NCBI GenBank assembly: GCA_021396245.1
Contig: WNYE01000155.1
Span: 1-42,374 of the forward strand
Reading direction: 5' to 3'
Source of the DNA: Sporothrix humicola
Taxonomy: Eukaryota; Ascomycota; Sordariomycetes; Ophiostomatales; Ophiostomataceae
DNA length: 42,374 bases
Shown: positions 19,443-28,881 of the stretch, piece by piece
Layout of the letters: each line of letters begins with the position of its first letter
Numbering within the stretch: the first letter of the stretch is position 1
Made by a program: the position numbers and the translations under genes
The notes under the pieces: model-generated
Databases searched by the model: none
Seen by the model: only the letters and a program-made list of their open reading frames with translations
Told to the model about the DNA's origin: nothing

Positions 19443-22400
19443 GGTGAGGGAAGACTGAGTGCTTCTAATCTCTGAGAGCAAACGCCTAAGAGAGCGAGAG
19501 AGCAGGAGAGTGACGGGGTGAATGAAGAGGGGGGGTGTATGTGGAAGCCGAGATGGAAGACACGAGAACTGGGCAGGAAGGAGTGGGGTGTGGCGGGAGA
19601 AAGGGAGATGTCGATGTGGAAATGAATGTGAGTGAAGAGGGCGTGTGGTGTAGAAAGTCTGTCAATAACGTGTTGTAATTGTGTGTTGTGGTGTTGATTT
19701 TCTTATTCTGTTTGATTGCTTATTTTGCGGTCCAAGCAGCCGGCAAGACAGCCAAGGCAAGCAAAAAGAAATCAAACCCAGACAGCAGAAGCCACAAACC
19801 ACAAACCACAGAATAGAACAAAAAGCGGCTGGCAGCAGGAAGAGGCACGGCTAGCACGGCGTCGATATTGGACGTCGGTTTTCGTGGTGTCCTGCGGTGT
19901 CTGTGACCACTTTGATTATTGATTTATTTGTTTGGGGTGATAATTTGGGTAGACCTCGGCGATTTCGTCTCCGGTTCTTCTTGCTTCTTGTTTTCTTGGT
20001 TCTTGCTTTCGTATTCAGAAATTCCCGTCTCGAGATGCTCTTCCAGGCTGCCGAAATGACAAATGAATAAATGAGTACACTGTAATATCGATGCAAGTGT
20101 GCACGGCTCACGTTCACATCCGGGGAAGCGAGCGGGTCTTGGACTTTGATTGTCTGGGCGTTTGGGTATTTTGGGTGTTGGCTGGGGCTATCGCCACTTT
20201 CCACTTGCAGATCGCGTGTCGAAAGGGCGAAGATGCGAACGAGAGCTGGGCGAATATGCGGAGAGGAAAAAGGAAACGGGGGGCAAGGGAAGAACTCGTG
20301 GTCTGTTTGCCGGCAGCAGATAGATACGGCCTGTACGTCGTAGATTACACCCAGAAATCAAAGCAAAAGAATGGAAAGAACGAGGAAGTACGAGGCGGCG
20401 GAACGTCTTGGTCGTGCAGAAGAATGCCGTGGCGCGTGTGCCGGGACGGGTGTGTAATAGCGGAATATGGGATTTGAAAGATGAAAGATGAAAAATATGG
20501 GGAGGAATCGGAGTGGGTGCAACGAGTAATAACAGAAAACAACACAAATAAAAGAAGCTTATATTAACTGCACAAGGACGGTTGTGCAAGGCAAAAAGCA
20601 GGTAGAGCCGATTGGGGAAAGGTAACGAGAAGAAGAAAAACAAAGAAGAAAAAAGGGAAGGGCGGACCGTGTGGAGGCGATATGGACCGATATCAGGCTG
20701 AATGCCTTTCTTTGCTAACAACTCGGAGATGTGCGTTTTTGGTGATGCACGAGGACGAATGAAAAATGCGTATAGGAGGAAGCAGTAGATGGATATGAAT
20801 TCTCGGTCGTACTCGGTCGCGAAATATGACTGTTTTGTTCCCTCTTCTTCCTTTGGGTCTGCACTTTAACCTTTTGAGGTTCCGCAAAGGCTCAAAAAGG
20901 AAAATTCAGCGAGGCGAAGCAGAAAACAGAAGACGGCCAAGTCTGAGCCGCGAGAAGGAGTTTTCCAGGATCCAAGATGCAAGCGAAAGCCACGGGATCG
21001 TGACGACGCTGGCCGTTTGTCGTCTTCTTGTGGATATTCGATGCTCGTTTGCCAAGGGAGACTTACGATTTGCGATTTTCGATTTCCGATTTTGCGAGAT
21101 CAAAGGGAATGGAGGGGAAGATCGATCGTCGCGAGTTAAGGGGAAGGATGAGGGAGGGATAAGAGTGAAACAAACAAGAAGGGAGAGGGATATGCCATGC
21201 GAAGGACTTAATAAACAGATAAAAGCAGTCGCAAAGGGAGTAAAAACGAAGACGTCAATGAAGACACTTCTGGACCCCTGTAGAGGTAGATTATCAAGCG
21301 ATGGAGTGATAGAGAAGAGAAAGCAAACGGAAAGAAGGTGAACGAAAAGAACGAGAGTTCGGTCTGGGTCGACCACATGCGAGGGTGAAAACAAAGAATG
21401 GTCATGAGCGGTGACGTTTGCCTACAAAGCAAAGGTTGCAGTCAGTTGCAGTCACAAATCACAAGCGTGCGAGGTTTGTGCGGGCTTCTCGACCACTCGA
21501 TGCGCGGTGGAGAGAAGCTGGACGACGTCAGTGGAAGGTGCCGCCTTGCGCCGGCCTAAAATTGGCAAGTGCGCCCCAGTGCACACGCACAAATCGCGCT
21601 GGCGCCTGCAGTTTGTTTTTTGCACTTTCTGGCTTCTCAGGGGCAAAAAAGGGCAAAACGGGCTCGATTTTGGTGGCGGGAAGGTGCGACCTGCCTGTGT
21701 CAGTCGCCATTGCCCCTGTGAGAAGATCCTATTTTACAGGGCTGTTGACGGCAGTTGCACGCACTAAGAAGGTCACCAGCCAATCAGAGGCCCTTCTCTT
21801 ACATAGCGCATACACCATCCCGCACAAGTCGCGCACCTCAAACGCCGTTCTCTTCACCTCCTCACCATCTTCCCCATACTCCCTCTTCGCTCTCCTGATC
21901 ACAAACACACGCCGGCCCGGCTGCAACCTCACACCTCAACCTTGGCGGGCCTTGGCCGAGATCTCGTACATGTAATTGCGCCGACCGAGATTTGAGAGAT
22001 GCAAGCGGAAGTCCTTCACTCTCGTATGTCTTTTCCAACATCTTGTTGGTTTTTGTTCCCCGGCTTCTTGTTTCTGTTAGATTGCGATGCTTCAAGCGAG
22101 AGCGGATCTTCGTCGTCTCCGTTGCCCCCAAGACAAATGCCGGCATGTATTCTTATGCATCGTTGACGCGATTGAAACGGACAGCACAAAAGACGCAAAG
22201 AGGAGTACTAAGTCAGGCATACAATGTTGATTGAAGAGAAATGCATCCTCGCATGGAACTTGCCGATATATCATTCACATTTGGCTCTTGGCTACCTTCA
22301 AGCTTGATAGATGTGACTGACATGCACGCAAAAGTACTTTGGAACACGCGATCCGTGTCGTACGTTTTCTTGCCGGTTTCCATTCTTCCATTCTATTCTT

Positions 22401-23085
22401 TCTTTTTGATTATTTTCTAGCCCGTTTCTCCCTTTCTTTCCTGTCGTCTTACTTTCCTCTATCCTCCCCATGTGCGATGGCCCGCGGTGCTTGGCAAAAA
22501 GCCGTTGCGTGCCGTGGAGTTAGCCCACCTGTCGGATCTCCGCCTTGCTGTGAGTATGCAGACTCCGGGTGCACTGCTCAACGTTGAGGACCCTTTCGTG
22601 CATGTTGCAACCTGGGTTGTTCCTTATGTTGTTTCTTACATAAAGTCTTGCTGTACAAGTTTGGTCGTTTTTCCTATCGATATCAAACTGCCGTTGGAGA
22701 AAGGTCCAGAAGGAGCTGGACTTGGACAGTCACACTCGTGACACAAAGGGATCGGAGGCGTCGTACTTGCATGAAGACATCGATTTCTAATAGCACACGT
22801 TGTAGATTGTAAAAGAAGAAAGAGTCAGAGGGCGTGGAAGTACTTGGTAAGGAGAGGGTGTAAAGACATACCCTTTAATTTCTATTATGTATTACATCAT
22901 GTATAAAGAGGCAGCTAATGTTAAAAACTAGCAAAAGAAAGAAACCAAGAGGCTAACAAAGAAAAGCAAAAGAAAAACCAATGATAATTTTCTCCAGTAA
23001 TTAGTATAACGAAACAAAACCGAGGCCAGACTCGGGATCAAAACCCGTCCTCACACATAGAAACTCCATCATCTCATTCTTCATT
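19443..23085. other. Intergenic region upstream of the copper ATPase
   Basis: The segment next to 19443 is the expected promoter and leader of the ATPase. I found no protein family in the rest. Notable items are an unrecognised ATG-initiated plus-strand frame at 20826-21341 (171 codons, repeat-like and purine-rich) and a promoter-like stretch with CCAAT at 21780, followed by an intron-like GTATGT...TTAG segment at 22024-22080. The last few hundred bases before 23085 are A/T-rich. Confidence 0.45.
21780..22220 (+). other. Possible short spliced transcript, coding status unknown
   Basis: A CCAAT box at 21780-21784 is followed by a C/T-rich initiator-like stretch. Downstream lies a 57-nt segment with fungal intron features: GTATGT donor at 22024, pyrimidine-rich 3' end and TTAG acceptor at 22080. 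The frames around it are short (36-55 codons) and match nothing I recognise, so a non-coding RNA or chance is as likely as a gene. Confidence 0.15.
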
Positions 23086-23818
23086 TTAAAAACGGGCCAC
23101 CAGGTTGATTTCGACGCAGCCAGAAGGCGTGTCGCCGGGGCTGGGGCGGTAAAACAGCTGGATGCCCTGTACGTTCGGGTCCTCGAGCGAGCCGTGGTCC
23201 TGTGATTGGCAGGCTGAGAAGTTAGTTAGTAGGTGTTTTTCAATTGTTGGGTTAAGGAAATAGGGTACAGGGTGACCTACCCAACCATCCGGCAAAACCG
23301 CCCGGGGGCTTGGAGTTGGCCGCGTTTGTCCATCTGAGATTGTTGGTGCCCTTTTCAAAGTAAAAGGCATTGTCGGCCGTGGGCACGGCGCGGCCAACAT
23401 TGATGCGGACCGGCAGCAGGCCCGGGTACGGTGTCGGCGTGGGACTAAGCGCCGGCAGCAGTTGGTAGGGGTAGTTTGCAAGGTCAAAGATGACGGAGAA
23501 GTAGGGGCTCCATCCGCTAATGTCGCCCGTGTACTCGCTGCCCACGTTGGCAACGGACTGGTTGGGGTCGAGCATGGCATCGTTGAGACCGGCACCGGTG
23601 TGGTAGGCGTAGACGTAGAGGCCGTCGAACTTGCTGCCACTGCCGTGGATGGTCTGTGTCTTGAGGATAAAGGGGGCGGTGTCGTTACGGCCGCCGGCTG
23701 CAGTTTCAGTCCCTGCTTCGACGTTGATGTTGACGTCGGCCTTGACGGCACGAGGAGTGGCGAGAGCGGAGGCCGAGGAGGCCAGGGCGGCGACAGCGAG
23801 AGACTGTGAGGCGCGCAT
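23086..23818 (-). CDS. Small secreted protein, DUF7907-like
   Basis: This is a predicted extracellular protein of unknown biochemical role. Two overlapping frames join through a 67-nt intron (23214-23280) with donor GTAGGT, a CTAACTAAC branch region and a TCAG acceptor. Exons 23281-23818 and 23086-23213 give 221 residues. The first ~20 residues form a signal peptide (small hydrophobic core, Ala-rich cleavage region). The mature part has a KFDGLYVYAYHTGAGLND block, a Pro-rich turn, a GGFAGWLACQ element spanning the splice junction, and a C-terminal PSGCVEINL. The two cysteines in these last elements may form a disulfide. The pattern resembles DUF7907 secreted proteins, common in plant- and insect-associated ascomycetes; this assignment is from memory of the family. 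The start is the only ATG that gives a signal peptide. Confidence 0.8.
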
Positions 23819-24474
23819 TTTGTAACGAGTGCTTGTAACGAATGCGACTGTCAATGACGTATAAATGAAGGCGTGCGGTGAGATATGGATATGGATGCAA
23901 GTACCAGAATGGATGTAGTGATGGAGATTTAAAGAAGTCTAAATAAAAGTGGTTGGGGGAAGGGAGAAGTGTCGCTACCTGTGGACTTCGTTTCTAGATG
24001 AACACAGTGGTGATGGGAAACTGCCCTTTATGTATGTTAGTAGAGGTGAGGAAAGAGCAACCGTTGATGATGCACCTTCACGGCCTCGTGTTCTTGCGGT
24101 CTGGCGGTCTTGCCGTTTCGCCGTTCGCGCCTTCCTCAATACCCTGGTGGATTGGCAAAGCTTGAGGCAAGCGAGGAATGTTGCCTCAATCGGTAGGGCT
24201 TTCCTGGATCCAAGCTCAAGCTTGCTCAGGCACGGCGATCGCGCCTTCCAAACCTCGTATCCAGAAAAGGGAAGCCGTGTCCAACCTGCACCTCCCTGAC
24301 GCTCTTTGCCTCTGTTTTTACAGGTTGTGATTATCAGGCTCGTCAGGCTGGGGCGATGCGCTGTAGATCAGCCGGCCCATTGCCACCTTTTGCGGGGAGC
24401 GGACCAAAAGACGTGCCGTCAGGTGGCAGCCTGTACTCTATTACGGCTTTATTTCTACATACACTTACCTCACT

Positions 24475-25327
24475 TCACTTTACAGCCTCGCAGAATACGA
24501 GGTGACGTGCGTCGTTCATTGACCGCCATAGGGCTACAGGGCCCAAAGGGCTGCAAAGATCACCCTGACGAGCCTGGAAAGACCTGACAAAAGGCAGGAA
24601 CCTTGCTGGGCGCGCCAAGACCCGACGATCGGTTTCTTGTGAAAACGGCTGCCCCGTACTTCCGCACCGTGACGATGTTGACGAACATGACGAGAAGTCA
24701 ATGTCGGGCCGGATCTCGCTGATTTCTCTGGGAAGGTTGTTGTTGAAGTAGTGTTTAGCGTCGGGTCTCGGAGCATTTTGCATCGCGTTCTCGCATCCGC
24801 CATATGTGTCGCATGTAGCGTATAAGTGGTGGACCATGCTCTCAAAAGACGAACGCTTTGTGCGGCGCATTTTGTTTCCCAACAAGACTTGGAGACACTG
24901 ACACAAGTCCTTGTCCCCGTCTTGATCCCAGCCACCGTCTTTCACAAATCGTAGATTAGCATGCCAATTGTGCCCCTGAATTGCAGATCGTCGGGGTACG
25001 GCGGGCTCTCCGTGCGCCTTTACAAAGGGTGCTGCTGTCCATCAATTCGTATTCGAAAAGCTGTGAAATATTTCCAGGTGTTTGCCGCACGACACTGGCA
25101 CATGTCTCATCTAATTTTGGAGTGAGATGGACGAGGCTCTTGCGACAGAGTGTAATTGCCAGAAATTGGCAATTCCAGTGTGAGAAGGAGTGAGAAGTGC
25201 TCAATGACGTCATATTCTCACTTACACCCGGCTCAAGGAGCCAGCCTCGCGGAAATGCCACTGCCAATAACACCTTGTTGGATGCATGTTGAGCTAAGGT
25301 GAGATGGCGAGAAATGGACAGCATCAT
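24475..25327 (-). CDS. Tentative small cysteine-containing protein (gene or pseudogene)
   Basis: A minus-strand frame ending at 24475 contains a protein-like segment with six cysteines: LCQC, ATCDTYGGC, SSC and SRC. It is preceded by HANLRFVKDGGWDQDGD. The frame has no ATG near its start, but a GTGTAAG donor at 25227 and an ACAG acceptor at 25035 join it in phase to an ATG at 25327. This gives exons 25228-25327 and 24475-25034 and 219 residues. The 193-nt intron is long for this window, the first exon does not make a clean signal peptide, and the C-terminal ~60 residues look less protein-like. A decayed secreted-protein gene is an equally good reading. I recognise no family. Confidence 0.25.
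25205..25212. promoter_or_regulatory. Palindromic TGACGTCA (CRE-type) element
   Basis: This is an exact eight-base palindrome of the cAMP-response type bound by ATF/CREB bZIP proteins. It falls inside the putative intron of the tentative cysteine-containing ORF, so its target gene is unclear. Confidence 0.3.
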
Positions 25328-26871
25328 CTCCTGGGAGAAGGTTCGGGTGTAAATGCGAGGGACACATTCCTATTGTTGACATTACCATTGTTAACTCGAT
25401 TTTTATTTCTTAACTCGGTTTTTTTTACGTCTTTTTTTGTTTTGGAAAAAAAAAAAAAAAAAAAGTAGAATGAAAAAATGGCCTGAAAAATTAAAATAAA
25501 TCATGCCTCGTCAACACTACTATTCCACTACAAAACCTTAAGGCCTGTGCTATCCTGAATTTCCCATGTAATATCTCATACGTCTTATTGTAGAATGGAT
25601 GACGGCGATGTGCAGTTATAACTGATGGACTTTTCCATTTCTTTCCGCCAAATTTATCGCCGTTGTCGGTTGTGGGTCAGCTGCGGCAGGCACGCTTCCG
25701 CTTGTTGCACAGTCGTCTTCTTGTGAGTATTGCTATGAAAGTGCCATGAGGGTGCCCGTGATACCTTTATTCATCTTGTGTAAGGGCGTGTCAAATGTTC
25801 ATCAAGATGATACGAGGGGAGAAGATTCCGCCATCAAATATATGGGAGCACAACCTTGTCACGACAGGGCTTTGTGCTGCCACGGAGAGAGTGGCGAGAA
25901 GTAGATATTTCGGGGCGGCGGTTGAAGACTAAAAGAAGACTGGAAAATACACACGCAGACTGCAGCCTGGTCGTGTTCACGATAAAGAGGTGCAGCTGTA
26001 TATATCTTCTTACATCTCTGTGCATCTACGTGCATCTGTGTGCATCTGCAGACCGTTTTTGCCGCCTCGTGTGATGGGTTTTGTGTGACAATGCTATCTT
26101 GGCCATCTCCGATTTCGATCCCTTGCCTTTCTGTTTTTTTTCTGTCGTTGCTGACTTTCTTGACCTTGCTGACCTTGAGACCTCTCTTTGTACCTCTACT
26201 CTACGCGGTAGAACAACGGCCATGCGTCTTTACAGAAAGTAAGAGTAACCTGGCTGTCACAGGATGTACAAAACTAGGTAACTGGATAAACTTCATGATG
26301 TGCATTGTGCTACCATCATCGAATTCTCATCGCTGCATCGAAATGCCGATGCCTATTCCCATCTTCACCACCTCCCACTTTCCGCCTCTTCCTCGACAAC
26401 ACATACCCACCACTACGGACCGCGGCCGGCTCTTTCATTGTTTACCTTCTTTTATACCCCTGCACTTTGCAAACAGTAAATCGGCTTTGCATGACCAAAT
26501 CGTGCCTGTGCAGGACGAGCCACGTCGATGCCGCGCCTGACGGAGGACAGCATTAGGGCGTGCAGACAGGTCCCACGAGGACGTTCTACCTTTAATCTAT
26601 GATCTCTTCCTTTTTGACCATCCTGCCGATGCCGGTGTATCAAATAGAGCGAGGGCCGTGTCGTGGCACGTATTTTCTATCTATTTTTGCTGGGCAGTTT
26701 ATGTAGTGACGGCGACTCGGTGACGCCGCCCGTTCCTTGTCCGCTCTTGCCCGCTCCTTTGCACTGTAGCTAAATCTTGGTAAGGATCTTCATAAGACGG
26801 GAATAAAAGAAGGAACACAAGAAATTGTATGACATTTCGCGATCGAAAGGCTTCGATGTTGTCGACTATGG

Positions 26872-26889
26872 CACGTGACCACACACGTG
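26872..26889. promoter_or_regulatory. Paired CACGTG E-boxes upstream of COQ4
   Basis: Two exact CACGTG hexamers at 26872-26877 and 26884-26889 lie 12 bp apart, about 110-130 bp before the COQ4 start codon. The first is followed by AC, the extended form bound by Cbf1-like bHLH factors. The spacing, roughly one helical turn, could allow paired binding on the same DNA face. Confidence 0.45.
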
Positions 26890-26999
26890 CAGCTCTCTTT
26901 CGTATCAGCCCCACTCCAATTGAAGCATTTATCACAAGTCGTCAGATCCTCACACCACACTCGAGAGCTGTCTTTGACAAACTTCATCCACACACCACA

Positions 27000-28014
27000 A
27001 TGCAGTCCGTACGGTTAATATCGAGAAGACAGCTGGCTCAGCTGGCCCGGTCGAGCACAATTGTGCCGGCTGAGGCATTGGCACCAGTTATGCAGCACAT
27101 TCAGCACATCCGCGCGTTCTCGGTGCTCAACCGGCCGTCACCAAACTACGAAGGCCATGTGCCATTGACGCTCATTGAGAAGGGCGCAATGACACTGGGC
27201 TCGGCCATTGGTGCCTTTATCGACCCGAGGAGGGCGGGTAGGTAGCAGTCCTCTATCCGACTAAAATACACACGCTGACGCCTCAGACCTGATCGCCACG
27301 CTCGGCGAAGTCTCGGCCGGCCCTGTGGCCCAGCGGCTCCGCGACACGATGCTGGCCGACCCCGTGGGCCGCCAGATTCTACGGGACCGCCCGCGCATCA
27401 CGTCAGAAAACTGGCCGCTCGACGAGCTGCTGGCGATGCCCAAGAACACGGTGGGCTACGTCTACGGGCATTTCCGCAAGCGCTACCACATGTCGCCCGA
27501 TGTGCGCGACGAGGTGCGCTACGTGGACGACGCCGAGTGCGCGTACGTGATCCAGCGGTACCGCGAGTGCCATGATTTGTATCACGCAGTGCTGGGCCTG
27601 CCGCCGCAGTACGTCGAGGGCGAGATTGCGCTCAAGGCATTCGAGTTTGTCAATACAGGACTGCCAATGGCTGCTCTGAGTCTGGTGGCTGTTGCCCGCC
27701 TCAAGCCCGCTGAGCGCGAGCGCTTCTTCAAGATCTTTTTGCCGTGGGCTCTCAAGAGCGCCCGCCGGGCGAAGCCGATCATCAATGTGTACTGGGAAAA
27801 GGAGCTGATGACGGACGCGACGGAGCTGCGAGAGCGTCTGGGGCTGGAGAAGCCGCCGAACCTGCACACGCTGCGGAAGAAGCCGAAGAAGGCGGCTGCA
27901 GAGGGTGCTGCACCGACAGCAGAGGCAGGCGCGACAGCTCAAGCCACAGGCACCGCCACAGGAACGGCCACAGGGACACAAACGACAGGTGCAGAGACGG
28001 CACCGTCATCGTGA
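27000..28014 (+). CDS. coq4: Ubiquinone biosynthesis protein COQ4, mitochondrial
   Basis: COQ4 acts at the matrix face of the inner mitochondrial membrane, where it organises the coenzyme Q synthesis complex and takes part in a metal-dependent ring modification. Two exons, 27000-27237 and 27287-28014, are joined across a 49-nt intron (donor GTAGGT, branch CTGAC, acceptor CTCAG), giving 321 residues. The start is the ATG at 27000; the first ~40 residues are Arg/Ala/Ser-rich, as in a matrix-targeting signal. The metal motif starts with HDLYH at residues 175-179, but the following Glu (in VEGEIALK) lies 12 rather than 11 residues beyond the second His. The C-terminal ~45 residues are a Thr/Gly/Ala-rich extension made by short repeats. 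The next gene on the same strand is the sulfite reductase subunit, 867 bp away. Confidence 0.93.
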
Positions 28015-28881
28015 GGAAAAGAAACGATGGCGACAGGCCAATGTATCAAATGTATCAATGTACTATCACCAATACGAGCGTTCAAAAGCGATTCCGCGTT
28101 CACTCCGACGGCATTTGATCGATATGCACATGCACCAATATGCACCGGTGGACTACACATGGACGGGATTTATTTACAAAACACTGTGTAGGTTGAAGCT
28201 CGTCTCGAGGTATTCCCGAAAAGCGAAGGCGCGAAAGGCGGAAAGCGTGAGAGGGCGTGCTCGCCCGTAACACGTGACACGGCCACACCACCGATTGCCG
28301 AAACGGACGGGGTCTGGTTCCTGGCGCCCTTTCCGTTTTCGGACTAGTGCAATTGCGTGATCGCGACATTTGCCAATTGCAAATTTGCGCCGTGCCGCTT
28401 CCAATTGCGAAAGACACATTCGCCCCAGCAAAGACTGTCTTTCAGCAGCGAAACCAGCACCCAGCCAGCACGCAAAGAATGCACCCCAGAGTGCATCCGG
28501 TGGACCATGGCCCTTGTCAGCCCCGGCTCGCCTTTGTCCGGCCGCGATGGCCGCCGGACTATCTTCTTCGTGGTTAGTGTTCTGCCGGTTTTATTTCTGC
28601 AGCGCGTCTCATCTTAAAAATTCTCGTCTTCTGTTTCGCTGGCTTTGCAGTGTATTTTCAGATCTGGGTCTTTTTTGAGTCTTTTTGAGTCTTCTTTTCT
28701 TTCTTCTCTTCTCATTCTGACTTTTTCAGATCCATCATCGGTATTGTTCAGGTTTTTTCCCACCTAAACAACCACCATTTCTCTATTCTCCTCCTCGAGC
28801 CTTCTCTCAAGATCCTCCTTGAGACCTTTCCGGCTCCCCTTCTTCCTCTCTCTCTCCGTCTCGCCTGCTCGCACCTCCACC
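28015..28881. other. COQ4-to-MET10 spacer and MET10 leader
   Basis: This contains a CACGTGAC at 28271-28278, three CAATTGC copies at 28350, 28374 and 28402, and a T-rich leader. An ATG at 28507 opens a 36-codon uORF that ends before the MET10 start. No coding gene was recognised. Confidence 0.5.
28271..28276. promoter_or_regulatory. CACGTG site (Cbf1-type) upstream of MET10
   Basis: The hexamer is part of CACGTGAC. In yeast, Cbf1 binds this core in sulfur-assimilation promoters together with Met4. It lies about 610 bp before the MET10 start, so it may serve this gene, but the link is an inference from yeast. Confidence 0.35.

Larger units (their letters stand above)
23819..26999. other. Intergenic region upstream of COQ4
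   Basis: This contains the promoter side of the DUF7907-like gene, a tentative minus-strand cysteine-containing ORF (24475-25327), a palindromic TGACGTCA at 25205-25212, an A run near 25446-25464, and short imperfect GTGCATCT repeats around 26016-26049. The final ~130 bp carry two CACGTG sites belonging to the COQ4 promoter. No other gene was recognised. Confidence 0.45.

Noticed and set aside
20826..21341. 171-codon ATG-initiated plus-strand frame
   Set aside because: It is highly basic, purine-rich and contains short direct repeats (DLRFAIFDFRF region); no domain was seen. Transcript evidence would be needed to revive it.
23026..23045. tRNA T-arm-like stem (CGGG...CCCG with a 7-base loop)
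   Set aside because: The loop lacks the TTC start and no D-arm, anticodon arm or acceptor stem could be placed upstream.
26040..26540. 166-codon plus-strand frame with a hydrophobic stretch
   Set aside because: The hydrophobic part comes from a T/C-rich tract and the remainder has no family resemblance or splice support.
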